64,000 nt of DNA from Phyllobacterium myrsinacearum (GTDB lineage: Bacteria; Pseudomonadota; Alphaproteobacteria; Rhizobiales; Rhizobiaceae), in contig NZ_JACGXN010000001.1 in assembly GCF_014138285.1 (NCBI RefSeq), forward strand, positions 1,291,314 through 1,355,313. The letters run 5' to 3'. The notes beneath the pieces are model-generated. The model was not told where the DNA came from. It did no database searches and worked only from the letters and a program-made list of their open reading frames with translations. Every line of letters starts with the position of its first letter. Within the stretch, counting starts at the first letter, position 1. A program made the position numbers and the translations under genes. Below are positions 39,412 to 48,500 of the stretch, in pieces.

Positions 39412-40311
39412 ATGAGCATTTCCGAACAGACCAACACCGCCACACTTACCGACGACGCACAGGGTATGAGCTATCTCAACCGGCTACCGCGGCGCATCGT
39501 CGTGCTCTACCTGCCGCTGGCCGTCTTCATCATTGTCTTGCTGTTCCCGTTCTACTGGATGGCGATCACGGCGGTCAAACCGAACTCGCAGCTGACGGAC
39601 TATAACAATTACAGCCCATTCTGGGTGGTGGGCCCGACACTGGACCATATCAAATATCTGCTGTTCGAGACCTCCTATCCCGGCTGGTTGTGGAACACGC
39701 TGGTTGTATCGGTCTGCGCAACGGTGTTGTCCCTCGCGGCCTCGGTCTTTGCCGCCTACGCCATTGAACGCATCCGCTTCAAGGGTTCGCGGTCTGTCGG
39801 ACTTCTGATCTTCCTCGCCTACCTCGTGCCGCCCTCCATCCTGTTCATTCCGCTGGCAGTCATCGTCTTCAAGTTCGGCATCTATGACAGCAAACTCGCA
39901 CTGATCTTCACCTACCCGACTTTCCTCATTCCGTTCTGCACGTGGCTGCTCATGGGTTACTTCCGTTCGATCCCGTTCGAACTGGAAGAAAGTGCACTGG
40001 TGGACGGCGCCTCCCGCTGGCAAATCCTCATCAGGGTCATATTGCCGCTGGCAGTGCCGGGGCTGATCTCTGCGGGTATTTTTGCCTTCACTTTGTCGTG
40101 GAATGAGTTCATCTATGCGCTGACCTTCATCCAGTCCTCGGAGAACAAGACTGTCCCGGTCGGTGTCCTGACGGAGCTGGTGCGAGGAGACGTTTTCGAG
40201 TGGGGATCGCTGATGGCCGGAGCCTTGTTTGGCTCGCTGCCTGTCGTGATCCTCTACTCATTCTTTGTCGATTATTACGTATCCTCGATGACCGGAGCGG
40301 TCAAAGAGTAG
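39412..40311 (+). CDS. Carbohydrate ABC transporter permease (MalG-like)
   Basis: Inner-membrane permease of 299 residues. The EAA loop is [19 protein letters not shown], and the C-terminus MTGAVKE is usual for this subunit. The ATG at 39412 follows GGGAGAG; an upstream in-frame ATG at 39373 lies within the MalF-like gene and has no ribosome-binding site. Completes the importer 35742-40311. Confidence 0.92.
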   Translation: MSISEQTNTATLTDDAQGMSYLNRLPRRIVVLYLPLAVFIIVLLFPFYWMAITAVKPNSQLTDYNNYSPFWVVGPTLDHIKYLLFETSYPGWLWNTLVVSVCATVLSLAASVFAAYAIERIRFKGSRSVGLLIFLAYLVPPSILFIPLAVIVFKFGIYDSKLALIFTYPTFLIPFCTWLLMGYFRSIPFELEESALVDGASRWQILIRVILPLAVPGLISAGIFAFTLSWNEFIYALTFIQSSENKTVPVGVLTELVRGDVFEWGSLMAGALFGSLPVVILYSFFVDYYVSSMTGAVKE

Positions 40312-40345
40312 CTTGGGGGAGAGCCCCACTCAGGAGTTTATTTTC

Positions 40346-42148
40346 ATGACGACCCACAAGACCCCGAAGAAGCTTCGCTCACAGGAATGGTTCGACAATC
40401 CTGACAATCCGGGGATGACAGCGCTTTATCTCGAGCGCTATCTCAATTACGGCCTGACCCGCGAGGAATTGCAGTCTGGCAAGCCGATCATCGGCATCGC
40501 CCAGACTGGTTCGGACCTTTCCCCCTGCAACCGCCACCACATCGAATTGGCGAAACGCGTCCGCGACGGTATCATCGCAGCCGGCGGTATTCCGTTCGAG
40601 TTTCCGGTGCACCCGATCCAGGAAACCGGCAAGCGCCCCGGTGCGGCACTTGACCGTAACCTTGCCTATCTCGGTCTGGTTGAAGTTCTGTTCGGCTATC
40701 CGCTCGACGGTGTGGTGCTGACCATCGGCTGCGACAAGACCACACCGGCGATGCTGATGGGCGCAGCGACCGTCAATATTCCCGCTATCGCACTGTCTGT
40801 CGGACCGATGCTGAACGGCTGGCATCGCGGCGAGCGCACCGGTTCCGGTACCATCGTGTGGAAGTCGCGCGAAAAGCTGACCTCGGGCGAGATCAACTAT
40901 GACGAGTTTATGGATATCGTTGCCTCATCGGCACCTTCGGTCGGCTATTGCAACACCATGGGTACGGCTACGACGATGAACTCGCTGGCGGAAGCTCTTG
41001 GCATGGAACTGCCGGGCGGCGCAGCCATCCCCGCGCCTTACCGTGAACGCGGGCAGATCTCCTATGATACCGGCAAGCGCATTGTAGAGATGGTGCGCGA
41101 GGACCTGAAACCCTCCGATATCATGACGCGCGAAGCCTTCGAGAATGCCATCGTCATCAACTCGGCCATCGGCGGCTCGACCAATGCGCCAATCCACCTG
41201 AACGCGATTGCCCGCCATCTCGACATCGCGCTCGACAATGATGACTGGCAGGCTATCGGCCATGACGTCCCTTTGCTTGTCAATCTGCAGCCTGCGGGTG
41301 AATATCTCGGCGAGGACTATCATCGCGCGGGCGGCGTACCTGCTGTTGTGGCTGAACTTCTGAAAGCCAAACGACTGCCGCATCCGGCAGCGCTCACGGT
41401 CAACGGGAAGAGCATCGGCGTCAATTGCGAGAACGTTGAAAACCTCAACACCGATGTCATCCGCCCCTATGACACCCCGCTGAAGAAGAAAGCCGGGTTC
41501 ATCAATCTCCGGGGTAATCTTTTCGACAGCGCCATCATGAAAACAAGCGTGATTTCCGAAGAGTTCCGTAACCGCTATCTGTCGGACCCGAATGATCCGG
41601 AAGCATTCGAAGGCATTGCTGAAGTGTTCGAGGGACCGGAGGATTACCATGCACGCATCGACGATCCGGCGCTCGGCCTTGATGCCAACAGCATCCTGAT
41701 CATGCGCGGTACTGGCCCGATCGGTTACCCCGGTGCGGCGGAAGTCGTGAACATGCAACCTCCGGGCTATTTGCTGAAGCAGGGCATCCACGCACTGCCT
41801 TGTCTTGGCGATGGCCGCCAGTCTGGCACATCGGGCTCACCCTCGATCCTCAATGCCTCGCCTGAAGCCGCGGTCAATGGCGGTCTGGCGCTGGTGCGCT
41901 CCGGTGATCATCTGCGTATCGATCTCAACAAGGGCACGGCCAATATCCTCATCGATGACGAGGAACTGCAGAAGCGCCGCGAAGACCTGCTGGCGGCAGG
42001 CGGCTACAAATATCCGGCCAGCCAGACGCCATGGCAGGAAATACAGCGTGGCATGGTCGACCAGCTGGCGCAGGGCATGGTGCTGAAGCCGGCGGTCAAG
42101 TACCAGCGCATCGCTCAGACCAAGGGATTGCCCCGCGACAACCACTAG
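40346..42148 (+). CDS. IlvD/Edd-family sugar-acid dehydratase (L-arabonate/D-xylonate dehydratase type)
   Basis: Fe-S dehydratase of 600 residues converting an aldonate to a 2-keto-3-deoxy acid. Cys61 (SPCNRHH), Cys129 (IGCDKTTP) and Cys202 (YCNTMGT) are the expected [2Fe-2S] ligands, and Lys130 and the segment [12 protein letters not shown] match pentonate dehydratases. The C-terminal part has [16 protein letters not shown]. The ATG at 40346 follows AGGAG; a frame from 40313 adds 11 unconvincing residues. It differs from the biosynthetic ilvD at 54522. It is followed by an SDR and an FAH hydrolase, the downstream enzymes of an oxidative route. Confidence 0.88.
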   Translation: MTTHKTPKKLRSQEWFDNPDNPGMTALYLERYLNYGLTREELQSGKPIIGIAQTGSDLSPCNRHHIELAKRVRDGIIAAGGIPFEFPVHPIQETGKRPGAALDRNLAYLGLVEVLFGYPLDGVVLTIGCDKTTPAMLMGAATVNIPAIALSVGPMLNGWHRGERTGSGTIVWKSREKLTSGEINYDEFMDIVASSAPSVGYCNTMGTATTMNSLAEALGMELPGGAAIPAPYRERGQISYDTGKRIVEMVREDLKPSDIMTREAFENAIVINSAIGGSTNAPIHLNAIARHLDIALDNDDWQAIGHDVPLLVNLQPAGEYLGEDYHRAGGVPAVVAELLKAKRLPHPAALTVNGKSIGVNCENVENLNTDVIRPYDTPLKKKAGFINLRGNLFDSAIMKTSVISEEFRNRYLSDPNDPEAFEGIAEVFEGPEDYHARIDDPALGLDANSILIMRGTGPIGYPGAAEVVNMQPPGYLLKQGIHALPCLGDGRQSGTSGSPSILNASPEAAVNGGLALVRSGDHLRIDLNKGTANILIDDEELQKRREDLLAAGGYKYPASQTPWQEIQRGMVDQLAQGMVLKPAVKYQRIAQTKGLPRDNH

Positions 42149-42172
42149 AACCGAATACGCTCGGGAGGAACC

Positions 42173-42925
42173 ATGGCGAACACCATCAGACGCTATGAAG
42201 GACGGCACGCGGTTATTACAGGTGGCGCATCCGGCATAGGTTACAGGACTGCAGAGCGGATCGTGTCGGAAGGCGGCACGGTCAGCCTGTGGGACGTCGA
42301 TGCGGCACGGATCGAAGAGGCGAGAAGCAAGCTCGGCAATGACACGCACGGACTGGCGCTCGATGTTTCCGATCCGGCGCAGGTGGAAAAGGCAGCGCGG
42401 GATACGGCGGCCAGTTCCGGCAAAATCGATATTCTGATCTGCTCGGCCGGGATTACCGGTCCGAACGCCAAGGTGGCCGATTATCCGATCGATCAGTGGA
42501 AGCGGGTGTTCGACATCAACGTCAACGGCCTGTTCTATTGCAACCGTTTCGTTGTGCCGTTCATGCAGAAGAACGGCTATGGCCGCATCGTCAATGTCGC
42601 CTCCATCGCCGGCAAAGAGGGCAATCCGAATGCCTCGGCCTACAGCGCATCGAAGGCGGCGGTGATCGGACTGACGAAATCGCTGGGCAAGGAACTGGTG
42701 CATGACGGGATCACCGTCAATGCGATTACTCCGGCCACGGTCGATACACCGATCCTTCAGCAGCTCAAACCCGAATTTATCGACTATATGCTGTCGAAAA
42801 TACCCATGCAGCGCTTTGGTACTGTCGATGAACTGGCATCTCTGATCAGCTGGATTGCCAGCGAGGAATGTTCATTCACAACAGGCGCCGTTTTCGACAT
42901 TTCCGGTGGCCGCGCCACCTATTGA
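42173..42925 (+). CDS. SDR oxidoreductase, candidate 2-keto-3-deoxy-sugar-acid 4-dehydrogenase
   Basis: Short-chain dehydrogenase of 250 residues with TGGASGIG (16-23), CSAG in place of NNAG, Ser140 and Tyr153-xxx-Lys157. GGGAGG precedes the ATG and the gap to the dehydratase is 24 nt. Between a sugar-acid dehydratase and an FAH-family hydrolase, this position matches 2-keto-3-deoxy-pentonate or -fuconate 4-dehydrogenases. Family certain, specific role inferred from order. Confidence 0.82.
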   Translation: MANTIRRYEGRHAVITGGASGIGYRTAERIVSEGGTVSLWDVDAARIEEARSKLGNDTHGLALDVSDPAQVEKAARDTAASSGKIDILICSAGITGPNAKVADYPIDQWKRVFDINVNGLFYCNRFVVPFMQKNGYGRIVNVASIAGKEGNPNASAYSASKAAVIGLTKSLGKELVHDGITVNAITPATVDTPILQQLKPEFIDYMLSKIPMQRFGTVDELASLISWIASEECSFTTGAVFDISGGRATY

Positions 42926-42952
42926 CCACCTCCCAATCAGAAAGGTTACCCC

Positions 42953-43792
42953 ATGAAACTCGTGCGTTACGGTCCTGCCGGTCAGGAAAAGCCGGGCCTT
43001 GTCGACAAGGATGGCAAGGTTCGCGATCTCTCTGCTCACGTCAAGGATATCGCCGGTGAGGCGATTTCGCCGGCAGGATTGAAGAAGCTCGCTGCCATTG
43101 ATCCGGCGACACTGCCGGAAGTCACTGTGGACCGTTACGGCGCTTGCGTCGCGGGAACAGGCAAGTTCATCTGTATCGGTCTCAATTATTCCGACCATGC
43201 GGCGGAAACCGGTGCGACTGTGCCGCCGGAGCCGATCATTTTCATGAAGGCAACCTCGGCAATTGTTGGCCCCAACGACAATGTGGAAATTCCGCGCACC
43301 TCGCTCAAGACCGACTGGGAAGTTGAACTGGGTGTGGTTATCGGCAAGCACGCCAAATATGTCAGCGAGGACGAAGCACTTGATCACGTTGCCGGTTATT
43401 GCCTGATCAATGACGTGTCGGAACGCGCTTTTCAAGCCGAGCGGCAGGGGCAGTGGACTAAGGGCAAGAGCAGCGACACGTTTGGCCCGACCGGTCCGTG
43501 GCTGGTGACCAAGGATGAGATCGCCGATCCGCAGAAGCTGAAAATGTGGCTTGAGGTCAATGGCCACCGCTACCAGAACGGTTCCACCGAAACGATGGTC
43601 TACGGCGTCAAATATCTGGTCTCATATCTGTCGCAGTTCATGAGCCTGCATCCGGGTGACATCATTTCCACCGGCACACCGCCCGGTGTCGGCCTTGGCC
43701 AGAAGCCAAATATATTCCTGAAAGCCGGGGATGTGATGACACTCGGCATCGAGGGGCTCGGCGAGCAACGTCAGGACGTTGTGCAGGGGTAA
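42953..43792 (+). CDS. Fumarylacetoacetate hydrolase (FAH) family protein, candidate 2,4-diketo-3-deoxy acid hydrolase
   Basis: FAH-fold C-C hydrolase of 279 residues. Metal-site and core motifs are FICIGLNYSDHAAE, DWEVELGVVIGK and GDIISTGTPPGVG. An N-terminal domain of about 65 residues precedes the catalytic fold. It lies 27 nt after the SDR. In known non-phosphorylative pathways such an enzyme splits a 2,4-diketo-3-deoxy acid into pyruvate and glycolate (pentoses) or lactate (6-deoxyhexoses). Ureidoglycolate-lyase-like annotation is the usual alternative. Confidence 0.85.
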   Translation: MKLVRYGPAGQEKPGLVDKDGKVRDLSAHVKDIAGEAISPAGLKKLAAIDPATLPEVTVDRYGACVAGTGKFICIGLNYSDHAAETGATVPPEPIIFMKATSAIVGPNDNVEIPRTSLKTDWEVELGVVIGKHAKYVSEDEALDHVAGYCLINDVSERAFQAERQGQWTKGKSSDTFGPTGPWLVTKDEIADPQKLKMWLEVNGHRYQNGSTETMVYGVKYLVSYLSQFMSLHPGDIISTGTPPGVGLGQKPNIFLKAGDVMTLGIEGLGEQRQDVVQG

Positions 43793-44093
43793 ATCTGTTG
43801 GAGGTGCCCTATTTCACATGGGGCACTCTTCGTGTTGAAAGCGCCTGCAAGACCATTGTGCGTGGTTCGACAAGCTCACCGTGAGGAAGAGGGAGGATTG
43901 CAGGGAAGCTATACTCTGCAACATTTCCGGTTGGCTTTACAGCGCCGCTCTCCCTCATGGTGAGCTTGTCGAACCACGCACAATGGTCTTGCAATTACTA
44001 CTTGCCGGTGCACGGCGGATTTGGCCAATAGGACAGACCGCTGCAAATATCTTATGGTGCCGCGAACCAAAGCAGCAAAGGGAGTTTCAAACA
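43793..44093. other. Intergenic region before the MFS gene
   Basis: 301 bp containing repeat family 2 copy A and about 100 bp with the presumed promoter and the AAAGGGAG ribosome-binding site of the MFS gene. No other coding signal seen. Confidence 0.6.
43846..43993. repeat. Palindromic repeat family 2, copy A
   Basis: Inverted arms of about 40 bp (left 43846-43886, right 43953-43993) share TGCAAGACCATTGTGCGTGG, TTCGACAAGCTCA and TGAGG. They flank a centre of about 65 bp. A relative lies at 62239-62372. Translation of the right arm gives the PHGELVEPRT peptide that often contaminates gene calls; here it falsely extends the MFS gene upstream. Confidence 0.85.
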
Positions 44094-45431
44094 ATGTCCT
44101 CAGCAACCAAAGCTGCCCACCCGCCCCAGAAAGCTCCGGCCGGGGCCAGCAAGGTCCGCTACGTCATTCTGGCGATGTGCTTTCTCGGTATAACCATGAA
44201 TTATCTCGACCGCGCCAATATGAGCGTGGCGCTGCCCTATATCGATGCCGAACTGAACCTGCAGCTGACCAATGCGGAAAAAGGCCTGATCTTCGGCGCC
44301 TTCTTCTGGGCCTATGATGGCATGATGCTGATTGCCGGCTGGTTCACCGACAAGGTCGGCTCGCGCCGTTCCTTCACCATTGCCGCCGTCTGGTGGTCGA
44401 TCTTCACGGCACTCACACCGCTTGCCACCAGTTTTTGGGGGTTCTTCGGCGTGCGTTTTGCGCTGGGTGCCGGTGAAGCGCCGGCCTATCCGAGCGCCAC
44501 CAAAGCCGCCTCGCGCTGGTTCCCGAAAAGCGAGCGCGCATTTGCCACCGCGGTGATCGATTCCGGTTCACGCGTCGGAACCGTCCTGGCCCTGCCGATC
44601 GTTACCGGCATCATCGCTCTGACCACATGGCATTATTCCTTTGCAATCCTTGGCGCACTCGGCCTTGTCTGGGCGTTCTTCTGGTACAGAATGTACCGTG
44701 ATCCGGCCGAGCACACTGGCGCAAACGATCTCGAGCGCCAGTACATCACCGACAATGGCGGGCGTACCGACGAGACCGACAATGCCGATGCGGTCAAAAT
44801 CCGCTGGCGTGATCTTTTCCGTTACCGCACCATCTGGGGCATGATGATCGGCTTCTTCTGCCTGAACTTCGTCATCTACTTCTTCCTCACCTGGTTTCCG
44901 GATTATCTGAAGAATGCCCGCGGCCTGAACCTTGCCGAACTCGGCACATTCGGCATGATCCCGGGTCTGACCGCCGTCATTGCAGCATGGGGTGCCGGAG
45001 CTTGGGCCGACCGCGCCATTCGCGGCGGCGCGGATGTGACGACGGTGCGAAAGATCGTCATGGTTGGCGGCCTGTTCGGCGGCGCGGCCATTCTTCCGGC
45101 GGCGCTGGTCTCGTCGCTCTATATGGCGCTGATCTTTCTGGCGATTTCCTACAGCAGTCTTGCGGTTGCGGCGACTGCCATCTGGTCATTGCCCGCCGAC
45201 GTTGCACCAAGCTCGCATCATGTGGCTTCTATCGGCGGTATCCAGAATTTTGCATCGAACATTGCCGGTATCATCAGCCCGTTCCTGTTCGGCGCACTGC
45301 TGGATCACTTCAAGGGCAACTATACACCTTCGTTCGCCATGGCAGCGTGCATGGCACTTGTTGGCGCATTCACCTATGCCTTTGTGGTAGGCCGTGCAGA
45401 GCCCCTGCCAGTGCTCCCGCCCCGGAAGTGA
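44094..45431 (+). CDS. MFS transporter, anion:cation symporter family (sugar-acid type)
   Basis: Twelve-helix inner-membrane transporter of 445 residues. The N-terminal motif MNYLDRANMSVALPYI and the RWF.KSERA loop are typical of the ACS family that carries hexuronates, glucarate, galactonate and related acids. The ATG at 44094 is preceded by AAAGGGAG; the longer frame upstream reads through the repeat. Following the dehydratase-SDR-FAH genes, it probably imports a sugar acid that feeds the same pathway as the ABC importer. A long hairpin follows. Confidence 0.88.
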   Translation: MSSATKAAHPPQKAPAGASKVRYVILAMCFLGITMNYLDRANMSVALPYIDAELNLQLTNAEKGLIFGAFFWAYDGMMLIAGWFTDKVGSRRSFTIAAVWWSIFTALTPLATSFWGFFGVRFALGAGEAPAYPSATKAASRWFPKSERAFATAVIDSGSRVGTVLALPIVTGIIALTTWHYSFAILGALGLVWAFFWYRMYRDPAEHTGANDLERQYITDNGGRTDETDNADAVKIRWRDLFRYRTIWGMMIGFFCLNFVIYFFLTWFPDYLKNARGLNLAELGTFGMIPGLTAVIAAWGAGAWADRAIRGGADVTTVRKIVMVGGLFGGAAILPAALVSSLYMALIFLAISYSSLAVAATAIWSLPADVAPSSHHVASIGGIQNFASNIAGIISPFLFGALLDHFKGNYTPSFAMAACMALVGAFTYAFVVGRAEPLPVLPPRK

Positions 45432-45440
45432 TTTGAGGGA

Positions 45441-45486
45441 TTGAATGGAGGAGGCTCTGCAGCTTCGCTGAGCCTCCTCCATTCAA
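45441..45486 (+). terminator. Long hairpin terminator after the MFS gene
   Basis: Perfect 17-bp stem TTGAATGGAGGAGGCTC / GAGCCTCCTCCATTCAA with a 12-nt loop, 10 nt after the MFS stop codon. Confidence 0.85.
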
Positions 45487-45507
45487 CCATACCGCACCTT
45501 TCTCCGT

Positions 45508-45536
45508 CACCCTCGGGCTTGCCCCGAAAATGACAG
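45508..45536. repeat. Short palindrome of the alphaproteobacterial GTCA-CCCGAG type
   Basis: GTCACCCTCGGGCTTGCCCC followed by GAAAATGAC: an imperfect inverted repeat around CTTG of a kind common between genes in alphaproteobacteria. It could act as a second terminator between the MFS gene and the convergent tamB. Confidence 0.6.
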
Positions 45537-45596
45537 AGAGTGAGGTGCTTTATAAGATTATCTGCATATCGACTATTGTAGACGTGCAACCGCCTA

Positions 45597-48500
45597 TCAA
45601 TAATCCTTCTCGAAGAACAAACCGGCTCCCGAGTCACCGTCGCTGCCCACGGAGCCCTTGGCCTTGAGCTGCGGCGTCACATCAAGGTTGATTGTGCCCT
45701 TGGTCTTGCCAGCGGCACCGGCCTCCACGCCGAGATAGACATTGTCGCGAATGTAGCGACCGGCACGAACCCCCGCATTGCCTTCGCTGTCGGTAGTCAC
45801 ATCAAGATCATCGAGCCCCGTCCCTTTGCGCAGACTGTCGAGCAACGATGAATTCGACCCGCCAGCCAGCTCCGCTGCGGCGGCAGCAAGACGCGCGATC
45901 TGCAATGGCGACAACTCGCTGATGGAACGGTTGAAGATCAGACGTGCCAACACCTCGTCCTGCGGCAGTTCCGGCTGCGACGAGAAAGTGATGTTGAGAT
46001 CGGAAACGCGGCCCTTGACCGCTACATTGACCGTGGTGTCGCTGTTCGTCGTGCTGGCGACAAAATTCAGTTCGGGATCGAGATCGCCGACGAGAGTCAC
46101 CTGCCCCTCGGTAAAAGTAATCCGCTGCCCCAGTATTTCGAGGCGACCGCGTATCAGATCAAACGCACCGACCGGCTGGATATTCGTGGCAGGACCGGTA
46201 AGACGCACCGAGCCGCCAATTTCCGTATCCAGACCACGGCCGCGTACAAAAATCCTGTTCGGTGCCGTGACATTGATGTCAAGCCGCACAACGCTTGGCC
46301 GCGCCGTTGGTGTTGCAACGACCGGTTGATCAGCCTTTGCTCGCTTGAGCGTCTGTGCGACAGCCTTGGGTGTCTTTTTATGTTTGACGTCGATGACAGC
46401 CGACGAACCGCCAAAGCTTTCGGGAACACTGATCTCCGCGCGATCGATATTGATATTGCCGGCGATCAACGGATCACGCGTCAACGGACCATTGATGCCG
46501 AGGGCACCTGTCAGCGTGGCAACAACCATATTGCCATCGGCATAACGCGCCTTGTCGAGCTTGATCTGAATATTAGCCGGGAAGTTAGCCGCAGCATCAG
46601 TGGAGATCGTACCAGTAGCGCTGACGGTGCCTCCGGTGGATAGCCCTGCACTAAGCGTGCGAATGGTGACGGTCTGCCCCTCCATACTGCCAAGCAGGGT
46701 AATGCGCTGCAGACGCAGGTTGGTTTCGGGATCGACCACCTCAGCGCCATTGGCCGAAAACATGCCACGAATGAGCGGCTGCTGGAAGCTCCCCGAAACG
46801 GAAGCCGTCACGTCAATATTACCCTTTGCCTGCGTACCGCGATCGGCAAGAAAACGATTGGCAAGTGACAGAGGAATATTGCCAGTTACGTTGATACCAA
46901 GCCCCGACCCGGACACCGGTACATTGCCGCTTGCGGAAACGGTGAAACCTTGCGGGCCGTCCGCTTTGGCTGAAGACAGGGTCAAGGTATCGTTAGCAAA
47001 ATGTCCCGCTGCGGCAAGTTGCAACGGTGCAAGGCCAGCCTCCTGCAAAGGCTTGGCGGACAAGCCGGAACCCTTGAGGTCAAATTCCGCATTGGGCTTT
47101 TGCAAAGTCCCGGTTACACGCCCGCTGCCGGTAACATTACCAGCCAGATTCTGGTCCTTGACCACGCCGTTCAATGCGCGAAGCGGCAGGTTGCCGAGCG
47201 TGAGGTCAATGGCAAGCTGCCCCTGTGTCAAAGGAACCGCCCCTTTGGCAGACGCATCGAGCCCGTTAGCGCCGGTCAGGCGTGCATCGACATTGAGCTG
47301 GTCGGTGGTCGATGTTCCCTTAGCATCCAGATTGAGGCCATCAAGCCCGGCCTTCTTCAGCATCGCCGCCGTGATGGCGCGAGCCTGCATGTTAAAGTTC
47401 ACATCGGGTTTGTTGCGCGTGCCGCCGATCTTCGCCGTGCCGTTGATTTCGCCGCCCAAGCCCAGATCCGGTTTGACCGTATTGGCGATGTCGAGCGGCA
47501 GCTTGTCGATCGCAACCGCAAGATCAAGCGTTTCGGCCACATCACCGCGCACGGTCACTTTGCCCTTGCCGATATCGAGAATAATATCACCGAAGGAAAC
47601 GTTGCTGCCCGCGACATTGATCGCAGCTGGTTGGACCAGCCGGGCAGCAAGCGCACCACGGGTCAGGTCTGCATTGGCCAGCGACAGGAGAAAGCCTTTG
47701 TCCGTCGGTTCAAGCGACCCGCCAACCGACGTTTTCGCACCATTTTTCAGTTCCGCGTTCAGCTTGAAATCGGTGGTCTTGCCTTCCTGAGTCGCCTGAG
47801 CGTCCAAGGTGGAAATATCGACGCCTCCGGCCGATACCGTCGTGGCCGTCACCGTCCCGTTGGCGGAAGGAACCTTGAAAATATCCTGCGCCGCCAGCGC
47901 AATCGCTGCCTTGCCAACAACAACATTACTGGCCTTCAGCCCGTCGATGTCGCCCTTGACGTCAATATTCTGTTTCTCGTCATCATGGGCAAGCGTAATG
48001 GCAGCATTAGCCTTGCCTGTCGCTTCGACGAGGAACAGCGCTGCGGCCGTCGACACGTCACTGGAAGCAAGGGTCAGGTTACCCTGAAGAAGGCCCTTCT
48101 TGTCTTGGGTCACGTCACCGCGCAGGCGTGTTCCACCGGCGATGAACTGCACATTGCTCAGGCGTTTTTCATCCTTGTGAAGCGCAAATTCTGTCGCAAG
48201 GTCCGCCCGAACGCCATCAAGGAAAGCCAGACCCGATACCTTGCCATCGAGCGCGCCCTTGAGCAGCAACCCGTTGAACGAGAATGCGCCTTCCGTGAGC
48301 TTACGGCCGGAGAGCTCGCCGTCCGGTACGCCCGCATTGAAAGCAAGGGCGATGATATTGTCACTGCCCCGCGCGCTACCTTTGACCTTGAGCCCACCAT
48401 TTGCCTTCTCCGACAGGAGCGCCAGATCGGTAAGGTCGAGACCGAAATCAAAATTGGCGGTGCCCGTCGCAAAGGTGCCATTGGCGGTGACCAAGGTCTG

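Noticed and set aside
43881..44093. Upstream extension of the MFS transporter by 71 residues
   Set aside because: It translates a palindromic repeat (PHGELVEPRT peptide), whereas the ATG at 44094 has an AAAGGGAG site and a normal N-terminus.
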